The notes: generated by a model from the letters alone, not told the origin. A stretch of 64,000 bases of DNA from Streptomyces montanisoli (GCF_017813245.1 NZ_JAGIQL010000004.1:1-64000); one strand, 5' to 3'. Positions 54,151 to 63,072 are shown, numbered from the stretch's first letter. Translations and numbers: made by a program.

Positions 54151-54948
54151 TCAGCGGGTCTTGCGCGCCACACCGCCGTAGAAGCCGATCTCCTCGGAGC
54201 CCTGCGGCGGTGTGGCGTCCGGACGCCAGAACGGCACCTGCACCAGGCCCGGCTCCACGAGCTCGAAGCCGTCGAAGAACCGCTCCACCTCGGAGTGCGG
54301 CCGCAGGTTCAGCGTGGCGGTGGCGCGGGTGTAGACGGCCTGAGCCTCGCTGCGGTCGGCGAAGTCGCCGGTGGCGTGCGACAGGACGAGGAAGCTGCCC
54401 GCGGGCAGCGCGTCGCGCAGGGTGGCGACGACGCCCGCCGGGTCCTCCGCGTCCGTGAGGAAGTGCAGCACGGCGATGAGGAGCAGCCCCACCGGCTGGT
54501 CGAAGTCGATGAGCCGGCGCACCTCGGGATCGTCCAGCACGGCGGCGGGCTCACGCAGGTCGCCGAGCGCGACGCCGGTCGCGCCCGAGTCGCTGAGCAG
54601 CGCGTTGGCGTACGTGTTCACGATCGGGTCGTTGTCGACGTACGCGACCCGCACGTCGGGTGACACCTCGTGCGCCGTCTCGTGCACGTTGGGTGAGGTG
54701 GGAAGTCCCGTGCCGATGTCGAGGATCTGGCGGATGCCGCTGTCGACCACGTACCTGACCGCGCGCCGCAGGAAGGCCCGATTGGCCTGCACGCCGACGC
54801 GCACCTCCGGTGCCGCGTCGACGAGTTGGTCGCCGGCCTCGCGGTCGAGCTCGTAGTTGTTCTTGCCGCCGAGCAGGTAGTCGTAGATGCGGGCCGGGTG
54901 CGGTTTGCTGGTGTCGATGTCCCCGGCGCGGAAGCCCCTGTGCGTCAC
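54151..54948 (-). CDS. SAM-dependent methyltransferase, PF04672 (DUF574) type, copy 2
   Basis: A 265-residue paralogue of the protein at 44645-45487, with PHPARIYDYLLGGKNNYELD, SAM-binding ILDIGTGLPTSPNVHETAHE and VAYVDNDPIVNTYANALL. The GTG start at 54948 is preceded by GAGAGGAG at 6 bases; the frame extends upstream to 55011 without support. It follows a TrmB/LuxR-like regulator, repeating the arrangement of copy 1. Substrate unknown. Confidence 0.88.
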   Translation of the reverse strand: MTHRGFRAGDIDTSKPHPARIYDYLLGGKNNYELDREAGDQLVDAAPEVRVGVQANRAFLRRAVRYVVDSGIRQILDIGTGLPTSPNVHETAHEVSPDVRVAYVDNDPIVNTYANALLSDSGATGVALGDLREPAAVLDDPEVRRLIDFDQPVGLLLIAVLHFLTDAEDPAGVVATLRDALPAGSFLVLSHATGDFADRSEAQAVYTRATATLNLRPHSEVERFFDGFELVEPGLVQVPFWRPDATPPQGSEEIGFYGGVARKTR

Positions 54949-55051
54949 GTTGCGCTCCTCTCGACGACTGCGACGGCCCGTGTCCGCGACCGGCTGACGG
55001 CAGTTTCGCACACCGGTCGAGCACGGCCCGCGCGCAGGCCGGGCCCCGGCC

Positions 55052-56017
55052 TCACAGCCAGCCGCGCCGTACCGCCTGTGCTCCGGCCTGAAAGCGGCTC
55101 GTGGCGCCGAGGCGCGCCACCAGGTCGGCGGTGCGGCGGCGCAACGTGCGCTCGCTCACGCCGAGTTGGCGCGCCAGCGCCTCGTCCTTGAGCCCGGCGT
55201 TCAGCAGCGAGAGCAGCAGCCGGTCCTCCTTCGCGAGACCCTCGGTGTCCGTGGACTGCGCGGCGCCGAAGGCCTGCACCCCCTGTTCCCACTTCGCCTC
55301 GAAGAGCTCGCTGAGCGCGTCGAGCAGGCGCGACTGGCGGACGAGTACGGCGGAGGCCCGCGTGCCCAGATCGCTGGCGGTGAGGGGGAGCACGGCCGCC
55401 CTGCCGTCCACCATGACCATCTTCAGCGGCACCCTCGGCACGAGCCGCACCTGCTCGCCCATGGCCGCCGCCTCCTTGATGGACGCGGCACGCTCCGGCA
55501 CGTCAAGCGCCTCCGTCGCGTACACCGCCCGTATCGTCACACCACGCGCCAGCGCCTCGTACTCGACATCGGACGGCTTGGGCGAACTGGCCAGGTAGGG
55601 CGGCGAGTCAAAGGCGAGCACCTCGCGTTCGGCGCCGAGCATCAGCTCGCCGAGGCGCGCCGTGACGGCCGCCGCCCCGTCGATGACCTCGACCAGCTGG
55701 TGGGGGTCACCCCGCATGGCGCGCTCGTGGTACTCCGCCGCGTAGGCCTCCACGGAGGATGCGGCGCCGTCGAGTTCGGCCTGCCGCGCGCGGATCAGCG
55801 CGGTCAGGCCGCGGCGCGGGTCGACGGCCGTGTAGCGGGCGGGACGCCCGGCGGAGGTGGCGAGGCCGGCGGCGACGAGCCGGTCGAGCACGCGCCGCGC
55901 GGCCGCGACGGACGTGGCCTGCCGCTCGGCCAGCTCCCTGCTGGTCAGCCGCTGCCGCCGCAGGAGCAGCCGGTAGGCGTCCTCCGACGCGGTCTCGGGC
56001 CATACCGGCTCAAGCAC
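55052..56017 (-). CDS. TrmB-like N-terminal, LuxR-like C-terminal regulator, copy 2
   Basis: A 321-residue paralogue of the regulator at 45549-46565. The N-terminal winged helix (about 8-65: TSRELAERQATSVAAARRVLDRL, in two stretches) is followed by a central domain with EVLAFDSPPYLASSP, equivalent to EVCIIDAPPYLSPG in copy 1, and a LuxR-like HTH (LKDEALARQLGVSERTLRRR) ending TSRFQAGAQAVRRGWL. I chose the GTG at 56017; the open frame runs to 56212 but overlaps the divergent protease start. It probably regulates the divergent S53 gene. Confidence 0.8.
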   Translation of the reverse strand: MLEPVWPETASEDAYRLLLRRQRLTSRELAERQATSVAAARRVLDRLVAAGLATSAGRPARYTAVDPRRGLTALIRARQAELDGAASSVEAYAAEYHERAMRGDPHQLVEVIDGAAAVTARLGELMLGAEREVLAFDSPPYLASSPKPSDVEYEALARGVTIRAVYATEALDVPERAASIKEAAAMGEQVRLVPRVPLKMVMVDGRAAVLPLTASDLGTRASAVLVRQSRLLDALSELFEAKWEQGVQAFGAAQSTDTEGLAKEDRLLLSLLNAGLKDEALARQLGVSERTLRRRTADLVARLGATSRFQAGAQAVRRGWL

Positions 56018-56205
56018 GCTCAAGCACCCTGCCTCCCGCGATTCCCGTGTGCCCGGGCCCACGCTATCGCGTGGCCAGGATCGGTCATTGACCGGTAGCG
56101 GCCACGGTGATCCCTCGCCGAACATGCATGGCCCCTGCAAGAGTTTCCGGCGCCCCGCCAAGTCCCCGGGCGACCCGCCCAGCCCAGCAGGAGTGATCAA
56201 CCCCG

Positions 56206-59200
56206 ATGTCATCCAGAAGGAAACCCGAACGCCCGGGCATACGCCCCGGCATACGCCCGGGTACGCGTCCCGGCATACGCCCGGCCGGACTCGTGGCGGC
56301 CCTCGCCACCTCCGTGGCGCTGCTCAGCGCCCCTGCCGCCCACGCGGACCCCGCCACCGGCCACCACTCCGTACGCCTGACCGCCGGCGCCCTGAAGAAG
56401 CTCAGCGACCGCTACACGCCCCGCACGGACGGCACCCCCGGCCTGGTCGCCGCCGCCAGAGCCGCCTCCGGCGGGCCCTCGGGAGCCGGCGCCGTCAACG
56501 ACACGCCGTCCCAAGGGTCGGGGACCGTTAACGGCGCCAAGGCCGCCCCTCGCAGCACCACGGCTGACTCCGGCTCCACCACCGGCTTCCAGGAGGAGAG
56601 CAGCTGGGAGACGCCCAGGGGAGCGGCCTCCACTCTCGCGCTGCACGGCACCTCCGACTGGGTGGGCGTCTTCAGCGGCGGCGAGGTCGCACGCTACGAC
56701 GCGAACGGCAAGCCGGTCTGGCAGCGCACCAGCCACTCCCTCTACAAGGACTGGCAGGTCAAGCCCGTAAACGCCCGGCAAACCGAGGAGTTCTCGCCGG
56801 TCCTCTACCAGGGCTACGATCCGTACGAGCCGAGTTCGCTCGGCACCCACCCCTTCGCGCAGGCCGACTTCACCCACGACGGCGTCGACGACATCGCCGT
56901 CGCCTACAACGTAGGCAAGTCCCCCGCTCGGTCCTTCACCTCTCCCGGCTCCGACCTCCAGTACGGCACCTTCGTGTCCCTGCTGGACGGCCGCACCGGA
57001 GCGATGCTGTGGCACACCCTGCTGCCAGGCAGCGTCGGCTCGCTGACCGTCGAGGACGGCAAGCTCATCGCCGCCGACGCCACGGGACCCGACTGGGGCA
57101 ACGACCCGGTCGCCGAGCAGGGCGACAGCCGCAGCTCCCTCATCGCGTACAGCTTCCACGCCGCGGCCAAGTCCAAGCTGGCCGGCAAGAAGGCATGGAC
57201 CTACAGCACCAAGGCGCCCTGGGCGCTGTGGAGCGACGTCGAACCCGCGGGCGACGGCCTCGTCACCGCCGGCTGGACCGACACCCCGATGGGCCTCGGC
57301 AACCCCAGGCCCGCCGACGGCCACGTGGTCGTCGTCGACACCGGCACGGGCCGCGCAGTCTCCGACACCAAGACCCCCGGCTACCCGCGCATCGTCAAGC
57401 GCGACCCGGGCTCCGACCGCATCCTCGTCGCCGAGCAGAACGACCCGCTCGACGCGGTGGGCTGGGACCTGACCACCGTGGGCATCACGTCGGGCAAGCG
57501 ATCGGTCATCACCCACCGCTCCGGCGTCATCCCCGAGGCGCTCGCCGTCAACACCGGCGCACACGGCAAGCAGCCGCGCTACGCCGTCGCCGAACTCGGC
57601 ATCAACGCCGACCTGACCGACGGGCAGAGCTCCGTCTCGGCGCTGGACAAGCACGGGAAAACCACCTGGACGCACCAGACGTCGAGCACCATCGGAGGCG
57701 CCAACGCGCCGACGCAGTCGCTCACCTACGACAGCAGGGGCCACGGCAGCGTCTACGCCGCCGTCGCCGACGCGGGCCCGGAGACGAGCAAGCGGCCCGA
57801 GGCGCCGGCACACAGCCGGCTCATCGCGTTCGACGCACGCAACGGCCGCACGGCCTGGCACAAGGACGGCAGCGTCGTCGCCAACCAGGTGACGCCCTAC
57901 CACGGCGGCCTGCTGACCGTCGGCTACGACCTGACCGCCTACCGCACCAACCCGGCCAACGGCAAGGCCACCGCGCTTCCGCTGCTGGCCGACACGTACG
58001 CCGCGGTCGCCACCGACGTCAACGGCGACGGCGTCAAGGACCTCGTCGTCGGCGGCGAGAGCCACGGTGTGTTCGCCCTCGACGGCCGCACCCTCAAGGC
58101 CACCCAGCCGCGCATCCTGTGGAAGAGCGCCGTCGACGCCTCGGTGCGCCAACTGCGCATCGGCAAGCTGAAGGACAGCGCGGGCCACACCGCGCAGCGC
58201 GTCGTGGCCGCCACGTCGCACGGTTTCGCCGTCCTGCGCCCCGGCGACGGGAAGATCACCGGCCAGGTGGACACCGGCACGTTCCAGCCCGGCGTGGCCG
58301 TCGCACGCGGCTCCGTCGTCGCCTCCGGCAGCACGCTCACCGCCTACACCTCCGACGGCGCCAAGGTCTGGAGCTACCGGCCGGCCGGCACCTCGGGCAA
58401 GGACGTCCGCTACTCCGTGCCCGCCACGGACGCCGACGGCCGCCTCTACCTGGAGTACGGCGGCGCGCGCAGCGCGATCGGCACCGGTACGACCGACCCG
58501 GCGCCCACGGCCGTCGCACTCGACGCCACGAACGGCAAGGAGCTGTGGAGCGAGCAGCCGAAGTCGGCCGCCGCGGCCTGGATCGAGCAGCAGTCCGGCG
58601 TGTTCGCCAGCCCGTACATACCGGGCGCGGACGGTCACGGCATCGCGTTCGCGTTCGGCGGTGACGCGCTGTCCACCGGCGCCCATCTCGTCCAGATCGT
58701 CGACGGAGCCACGGGCAAGGTGCTCTCCAGCGACGACTCCACTGGCTCCCCGACGTTCCAGGGCTTCGCGGCCTCCCCGTCGTACGGGCTGGTCGAACTG
58801 CACACCAACCTCATGACGGTCTACCCGGCCGACGGTGGGGCGCGGTTCAAGGTGCGCACCATGGCCAACGTGTTCCAGGCCGTGTTCGCCACCACCACCG
58901 GCGGCAAGGAGGTGTTCGCCGCCGGGTGGGGCGGCGGAGTGGGCGCCTACGTTCTGCCGTTCCCGAAGGACGACTCGCAGTACACCTCCGCCGACAGCGA
59001 GCAGTTCGCCCTGTTCGCCGGCTCGGTCACGCCCGCCGGCCTTGGCAAGGGCAAGGGGACGGACCTGATCGCGCTCCAGCGCGACTGGTCGGCCTACGAC
59101 CTCAACCAGCAGGTCGGCGGCTTCGGCGCCGACTCCTTCGCGGTCGACAGCTACCAGCACGGCATCAGCGTCGAGAAGGTGACAGGGCAGGACACGGCGG

Positions 59201-60414
59201 GAACGGCCGCACGGAAGACCACCGGGACCACCGAGACCGCCAAGACCACCCAGACCGCGCCCACGGCTCCGGCCGCCGCGCAGACGGTCGAGGTCAGGAC
59301 CCTGCCCATCGGCAACGCCGTCGCCCCGATGCACGTCCAGCGCTCCCTGAAGGCCGAGGGCGCGAACGACACGGAGACGACCGCGGGTTACACACCGCAG
59401 CAGATACGCGCCCGCCTCGGGCTCACCGGTGACGGCACGGGCCAGACCACCGCGATCACGGTGGCGTACGACTACCCCGGCGCCAAGGCCGACCTCAACC
59501 ACTTCGCCGGGCACTTCGGGCTGCCGCAGACGTGCGACAGCGTCGCCAAGGGCACCGACTGCTTCGACTTCGAGCAGGTGTACGCCGAAGGTGCCAAGCC
59601 GCAGGCGAACGCCAACTGGAACGAGGAGGCCGCGCTCGACATCGAGTGGGCCCACTCGGTGGCGCCCAAGGCGAAGATCGTCCTGGTGGAGGCGGCGGAC
59701 GCCTCGGCCGCGGCCCTCAACCGGGCCGTCGACACGGCGGCGTCCTACCACCCCGCCGCAGTCAACGCCAGTTGGGGCATGCCGGAGTTCTCCGAGGAGT
59801 CCTTCTACGACGGCCACTGCAAGCTGCGGCAGTCGGTGTGCACCCAGTCCACCGGCGACGCCGGCTACCCGGCCGGCTACTCGAGCACGAACCCGTACGC
59901 GCTGGCCATCGGCGGCACGCACCTCGTGCTGGGCGACGACGGCTCCACCCAGAGCGAGACGGCGTGGAGCTCGACCGGCGGCGGCCTGAGCTATTTCGAG
60001 AGGCGCCCCGCCTACCAGGACGGCGTGCAGTCCAGCGCCTACCGCGCCACCCCTGACGTGTCCTTCGTCGCCGACCCGCGGACCGGAGTCGCGGTCTACA
60101 CGTCGGCCACGGGTACCGCGCAGTGGCTGGAGGTCGGCGGCACCAGCCTCTCGTCGCCGATCTGGGCGGGCATCGTCACCGCCGCCGACCAACTGCGCGC
60201 CGCGGCGGGCGAGAAGCCGCTGGCCGCCGCGGGCGCGGGTGGGGACACCGCCCACGCCGCCGTGTACGGCCTGGGTGACGCGCTGAGCGACGTCACCGCG
60301 GGCTCGAACGGCGCCTGCGGCAGCGAGTGCACGGCCGGCACCGGCTACGACACGGTGACCGGCCTCGGCTCTCCGAAGTCCGGGATCGACGCGGCACTGG
60401 CCGCGGCCAAGTAG
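56206..60414 (+). CDS. Large secreted protein: PQQ/FG-GAP-type beta-propeller fused to S53 protease
   Basis: A 1402-residue exported protein. A basic N-terminus with RPGI repeats leads into a signal peptide ending APAAHA (about residue 48). Residues about 110-960 contain repeated blades of PQQ-like type (GKPVWQR, GKTTWTH, GRTAWHK, AKVWSYR, GKELWSE) and two FG-GAP-like motifs (ADFTHDGVDDIAVAYN, DVNGDGVKDLVVGG). After a Thr/Ala-rich linker (1000-1040) comes an S53 domain with Glu1141 and Asp1145 (EEAALDIEW) and Ser1314 (GGTSLSSPIW). The usual sedolisin prodomain is not recognisable. The propeller may bind substrate or cell wall. It is divergent from a TrmB/LuxR-like regulator and ends in a strong terminator. 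Confidence 0.87.
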   Translation: MSSRRKPERPGIRPGIRPGTRPGIRPAGLVAALATSVALLSAPAAHADPATGHHSVRLTAGALKKLSDRYTPRTDGTPGLVAAARAASGGPSGAGAVNDTPSQGSGTVNGAKAAPRSTTADSGSTTGFQEESSWETPRGAASTLALHGTSDWVGVFSGGEVARYDANGKPVWQRTSHSLYKDWQVKPVNARQTEEFSPVLYQGYDPYEPSSLGTHPFAQADFTHDGVDDIAVAYNVGKSPARSFTSPGSDLQYGTFVSLLDGRTGAMLWHTLLPGSVGSLTVEDGKLIAADATGPDWGNDPVAEQGDSRSSLIAYSFHAAAKSKLAGKKAWTYSTKAPWALWSDVEPAGDGLVTAGWTDTPMGLGNPRPADGHVVVVDTGTGRAVSDTKTPGYPRIVKRDPGSDRILVAEQNDPLDAVGWDLTTVGITSGKRSVITHRSGVIPEALAVNTGAHGKQPRYAVAELGINADLTDGQSSVSALDKHGKTTWTHQTSSTIGGANAPTQSLTYDSRGHGSVYAAVADAGPETSKRPEAPAHSRLIAFDARNGRTAWHKDGSVVANQVTPYHGGLLTVGYDLTAYRTNPANGKATALPLLADTYAAVATDVNGDGVKDLVVGGESHGVFALDGRTLKATQPRILWKSAVDASVRQLRIGKLKDSAGHTAQRVVAATSHGFAVLRPGDGKITGQVDTGTFQPGVAVARGSVVASGSTLTAYTSDGAKVWSYRPAGTSGKDVRYSVPATDADGRLYLEYGGARSAIGTGTTDPAPTAVALDATNGKELWSEQPKSAAAAWIEQQSGVFASPYIPGADGHGIAFAFGGDALSTGAHLVQIVDGATGKVLSSDDSTGSPTFQGFAASPSYGLVELHTNLMTVYPADGGARFKVRTMANVFQAVFATTTGGKEVFAAGWGGGVGAYVLPFPKDDSQYTSADSEQFALFAGSVTPAGLGKGKGTDLIALQRDWSAYDLNQQVGGFGADSFAVDSYQHGISVEKVTGQDTAGTAARKTTGTTETAKTTQTAPTAPAAAQTVEVRTLPIGNAVAPMHVQRSLKAEGANDTETTAGYTPQQIRARLGLTGDGTGQTTAITVAYDYPGAKADLNHFAGHFGLPQTCDSVAKGTDCFDFEQVYAEGAKPQANANWNEEAALDIEWAHSVAPKAKIVLVEAADASAAALNRAVDTAASYHPAAVNASWGMPEFSEESFYDGHCKLRQSVCTQSTGDAGYPAGYSSTNPYALAIGGTHLVLGDDGSTQSETAWSSTGGGLSYFERRPAYQDGVQSSAYRATPDVSFVADPRTGVAVYTSATGTAQWLEVGGTSLSSPIWAGIVTAADQLRAAAGEKPLAAAGAGGDTAHAAVYGLGDALSDVTAGSNGACGSECTAGTGYDTVTGLGSPKSGIDAALAAAK
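56230..56277 (+). repeat. Four in-frame 12-bp repeats encoding RPG(I/T)
   Basis: Four 12-base units encode Arg-Pro-Gly-Ile, RPGI, RPGT, RPGI in the basic region before the signal helix of the S53 fusion protein. They extend the positively charged N-region of the signal peptide. Confidence 0.85.
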
Positions 60415-60435
60415 CCGCGCCGCACCGCCCACGAC

Positions 60436-60467
60436 GCTGGGCCCGCTCCGGGGGGAGCGGGCCCAGC
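60436..60467. terminator. Strong convergent terminator
   Basis: GCTGGGCCCGCTCC (60436-60449) pairs perfectly with 60454-60467 around GGGG: a 14-bp stem between the S53 fusion gene (+) and the NmrA-like gene (-). Confidence 0.85.
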
Positions 60468-60472
60468 CTGCG

Positions 60473-61363
60473 TCATGAGGAGGGCGTGCCCGTCCTGCCC
60501 TGCTGCCTGTCCCACTCACGCTCCACCACGGTGCGGAAGGAGTGCGGGGGCCGGCCGGTGACGCGCTCCACGGCGTCGCTGGTGCGGTCCTCTGCGCCCT
60601 CGGCGATGGAGCGCTCCATGTCCGCCAGCATCGCGGCGAAATCCCGCGGGACCTCCGCCGCGAGGCGCTCCCGCAACTGCTCGTGGGTCACATGGCGGTG
60701 CACCACGCGGCGGCCCGTGGCCTCCGTCATGATCGCGGCGATGTCGTCATGGCTGAGGGCCCGCGGCCCCGTGAGCACCAGGTCGGTGTTGAGAGCGCGA
60801 TCGGCGGTCAGAGCCTGTACGGCAACGGCGGCGATGTCGTCGGCGTCGACGAACGCGACGCGCCCGGCGCCGGTGGCAGTGGTGATGGTGCCGTGCTCCC
60901 GGATGCCGCGCGCGTGCACGTGGCTCCCGGTGAAGTTCTGCATGAACCAGGACGGCCGCAAAACCGCCCACTCGTCGAACAGCCCCGGCAGGGCCTCGTG
61001 CACGGCCCCCACGGCGGGGCCGCCGCTCGCCACCGCGGAGCTGCTGAGGAGCACCGCGCGGCGTACCCCCGTGTCGCGCGCACGCCGCAGGAAGGGCAGC
61101 ATCACCTGCGCCGGGTCGAAGTCGCCCACGGGCGGCGTGAGATGGACGCGGTCGACGCCGTCGAGCGCGGCGGCGTGCGTCGCCGGGTCGTACCAGTCGA
61201 AGCGGACCGCCTCCGCCTCCGCCTCAACGCCCGTGCCGGGGCCCGCACCCCTGCTGGCGGCCTTGACGCGGTGACCTGCGGCGGTGAGCCGGGCGGCGAC
61301 GCGGCTGCCCGTGGTTCCGGTGGCGCCGATCACGAGAGTGGCGGCGGTGGGAGTCGCCGTCAT
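60473..61363 (-). CDS. NAD(P)-binding NmrA-like/atypical SDR protein
   Basis: A 296-residue Rossmann protein with the dinucleotide motif GATGTTGSRVAARL at residues 13-26, and the mid region FDWYDPATHAAALDGVDRVHL typical of NmrA/HSCARG-type proteins. LRPSWFMQNF is the family strand-helix after the active-site region; the Ser-Tyr-Lys triad of classical SDRs is not seen. Such proteins act as redox sensors or NAD(P)H-dependent quinone or isoflavone reductases. It overlaps the NTF2-like gene by 4 bp and is likely under the divergent TetR regulator. Confidence 0.87.
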   Translation of the reverse strand: MTATPTAATLVIGATGTTGSRVAARLTAAGHRVKAASRGAGPGTGVEAEAEAVRFDWYDPATHAAALDGVDRVHLTPPVGDFDPAQVMLPFLRRARDTGVRRAVLLSSSAVASGGPAVGAVHEALPGLFDEWAVLRPSWFMQNFTGSHVHARGIREHGTITTATGAGRVAFVDADDIAAVAVQALTADRALNTDLVLTGPRALSHDDIAAIMTEATGRRVVHRHVTHEQLRERLAAEVPRDFAAMLADMERSIAEGAEDRTSDAVERVTGRPPHSFRTVVEREWDRQQGRTGTPSS

Positions 61364-61785
61364 CGCGCGCTCCCGACGAAGTCGGCGCCGGGCTCCTGAA
61401 CGGCGAGGGGGTTCCAGTAGTCGCGGTACGAGGTGATGTGGCCATCCGCGACGGTCACGACGGCGATGTAGCGCATGTCGAACGGGTCGCCGGTCCGTAC
61501 AAGGCGGCCGGCGCCGCGCATCTCGACCACGCTCGTCGCCGGGTCGGTGGTCTCGTGGATCCGCACGTCGGGGAAATCGTGCAGGTCGATGTGGTCGGGA
61601 TAGCCACTCATGTAGGCGGCCACCGCCTCCCGTCCCTCCAGCAGCCTAGGCCAGCCAGGGGGCGCGAAGGGGAACTCCATGGTGCCGTCCTCGGCCCAGA
61701 GGCCGGCAAAGCCGTCCATGTCCTTGGCCAGCAGCAGCCGCAGGCCGTGGCGGTAGAGATCCGCCGGTGAGGTGTGTGCGGGCAC
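61360..61785 (-). CDS. NTF2/SnoaL-like protein
   Basis: A 141-residue NTF2-like protein (LYRHGLRLLLAKDMDGFAGLWAEDGTMEFPFA, read in two parts; later AGRLVRTGDPFDMRYIAVV and DGHITSYRDYWNPL). The GxxMEFPFAPPG and RDYWNP motifs are typical of ketosteroid-isomerase-like members in TetR-NmrA loci. It is the first gene of a two-gene leftward operon, divergent from tetR, with paired operators between. Confidence 0.85.
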   Translation of the reverse strand: MPAHTSPADLYRHGLRLLLAKDMDGFAGLWAEDGTMEFPFAPPGWPRLLEGREAVAAYMSGYPDHIDLHDFPDVRIHETTDPATSVVEMRGAGRLVRTGDPFDMRYIAVVTVADGHITSYRDYWNPLAVQEPGADFVGSAR

Positions 61786-61824
61786 GGGGCTCGCTCCTTT
61801 TCGATACGATGCGGAACGCAGATG

Positions 61825-61839
61825 CGGACCGGTGGTCCG
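61825..61839. promoter_or_regulatory. TetR operator, copy 1
   Basis: CGGACC-GGT-GGTCCG: inverted hexamers separated by 3 bases. The same hexamers and spacing recur at 61852-61866. Confidence 0.75.
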
Positions 61840-61844
61840 GTTTC

Positions 61845-61850
61845 TACAAT
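61845..61850 (+). promoter_or_regulatory. -10 element (TACAAT) of the tetR promoter between the operators
   Basis: TACAAT fits a vegetative -10 hexamer for rightward transcription. It lies exactly between the two operators, so bound repressor would block it. Confidence 0.5.
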
Positions 61851-61851
61851 A

Positions 61852-61866
61852 CGGACCCGGGGTCCG
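61852..61866. promoter_or_regulatory. TetR operator, copy 2
   Basis: CGGACC-CGG-GGTCCG, same hexamers and 3-base centre as copy 1, 27 bp centre to centre. Confidence 0.75.
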
Positions 61867-61910
61867 CTTCGCAAGCGGTGAAGCGGCGCACGACAGACCG
61901 GAGGAGACGC

Positions 61911-62504
61911 ATGGCCGAGCGCAAACCCCGCAAGGACGCGGCCCGCAACCGGGCGGCCGTCCTCGCGGCGGCCGACGACCTCTTCGCGAGCCGCGAAGGT
62001 GCCGAAGAGGTCACGATGGCGGACATCGCGGCGGCCGCGGGCGTGGGAAAGGGCACCTTGTTCCGGGCCTTCGGCGACCGCGTCGGCCTGATCCGCGCGC
62101 TGTACCAGGCACGCCTCGAACCGTTCGGAAAGGCGGTCGAGACGGGCCCACCGCCCCTCGGGCCGGACACTCCGCCGCTCCAGCGGCTGCCTGCCGTGCT
62201 GGACGCCCTGCTGTGCTTCAAGCTCGACAACCGGCAACTCGCGCTGGCCCTTGAGGGCGCAGGGAGTGGCAGCCCCTACCAGGCCGGGCACTACGAGCAG
62301 TGGCACACGCTGCTGCGTACGGTGCTGGAAGGCGTCCCCGGCTTCGCGGACGGCGGCGCGGACGCCGGCTTCGCCGCGCACGTGCTGCTCGCCGCCACCC
62401 GGGCCGACCTCGTCGAGCACCTGGCGGGCCAGGAAGGCGCCACGCGCGAGGAACTGCGGGCCGGACTCGCGGCGTTCACCGCCAGGGTGCTGGGCGGGGC
62501 GTGA
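61911..62504 (+). CDS. TetR-family transcriptional regulator
   Basis: A 197-residue repressor. The N-terminal HTH (about 10-56) contains EEVTMADIAAAAGVGKGTLF RAFGD in the expected helix-turn-helix place, and a TetR C-terminal helical bundle follows. The ATG at 61911 has a GGAGGAG site. Two identical-architecture operators lie 45-86 bases upstream, overlapping its own -10 element and the start of the divergent NTF2-like/NmrA-like operon. It therefore probably represses both directions. The ligand is unknown. Confidence 0.92.
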   Translation: MAERKPRKDAARNRAAVLAAADDLFASREGAEEVTMADIAAAAGVGKGTLFRAFGDRVGLIRALYQARLEPFGKAVETGPPPLGPDTPPLQRLPAVLDALLCFKLDNRQLALALEGAGSGSPYQAGHYEQWHTLLRTVLEGVPGFADGGADAGFAAHVLLAATRADLVEHLAGQEGATREELRAGLAAFTARVLGGA

Positions 62505-62505
62505 C

Positions 62506-62541
62506 AACGGGCCGGGGCCCTGCTCGGGGCCCCGGCCCGTT
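62506..62541. terminator. Strong convergent terminator
   Basis: AACGGGCCGGGGCCC (62506-62520) pairs perfectly with 62527-62541 around a 6-base loop: a 15-bp stem between tetR (+) and the thioesterase gene (-). Confidence 0.85.
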
Positions 62542-62559
62542 CCCCTGCACGCAGGCCGC

Positions 62560-63072
62560 TTACTGGGGGTGTGCCTCGTCCTGTGCCCTCGGTACGGGCC
62601 CGATGGCGCGGCCCGCCCACTCCGGCGGCGCCTCGGTGAGCGCGTCGAACCTCTCGCGTACGGCGTCGGGGAGCGGGGCGGCGTGGCCCGCTTCCTGGTC
62701 CACATGGATGCCGAGCAGCTCGATGGTGGCGACGGGCGCACCGTCCCCGGCGTCGGCGCCGCTGCCGTCGGCGGGCCGCACGCGCATCTCGTGCGCGAAC
62801 CGCACCTTCTTGGCGTCGACGCCAAGCACCCGGGTGCGGATGGCCAGTTGGCTGCCCTCCGCGACCTCACGCAGATAACGCACGTGGGCCTCGGCGGTGT
62901 AGAGCGAGCAGTTGCTCTGCTCCCGGTAGCCGGGCCCAAGGCCCGTCTCGATCATCATCGCGTCCGTCGCGTGCCCGAAGGCGAGGACGTAGAACGCCTC
63001 GCTCATGTGCCCGTTGTAGTCGATCCACTCGGGCCTGACGGTGGCGCGGAACAGCGGCAGGCGCTCGGTCAT
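62560..63072 (-). CDS. Hotdog-fold acyl-CoA thioesterase
   Basis: A 170-residue hotdog thioesterase of the 4-hydroxybenzoyl-CoA/betainyl-CoA type. The active-site helix start is VRPEWIDYNGHMSEAFYVLAF (two stretches), with the usual Asp/Asn-Gly-His arrangement, followed by LYTAEAHVRYLREVAEGSQL. It overlaps the upstream dehydrogenase by 4 bp (ATGA). In carnitine catabolism a thioesterase of this kind acts with L-carnitine dehydrogenase, so a related role is likely. General 3-hydroxyacyl-CoA metabolism is the alternative. Confidence 0.85.
   Translation of the reverse strand: MTERLPLFRATVRPEWIDYNGHMSEAFYVLAFGHATDAMMIETGLGPGYREQSNCSLYTAEAHVRYLREVAEGSQLAIRTRVLGVDAKKVRFAHEMRVRPADGSGADAGDGAPVATIELLGIHVDQEAGHAAPLPDAVRERFDALTEAPPEWAGRAIGPVPRAQDEAHPQ

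Noticed and set aside
56209..60519. 1436-codon open frame on the minus strand
   Set aside because: Antisense shadow of the propeller-S53 gene. The sense frame has a signal peptide, repeated blades and catalytic motifs; the antisense frame has none.
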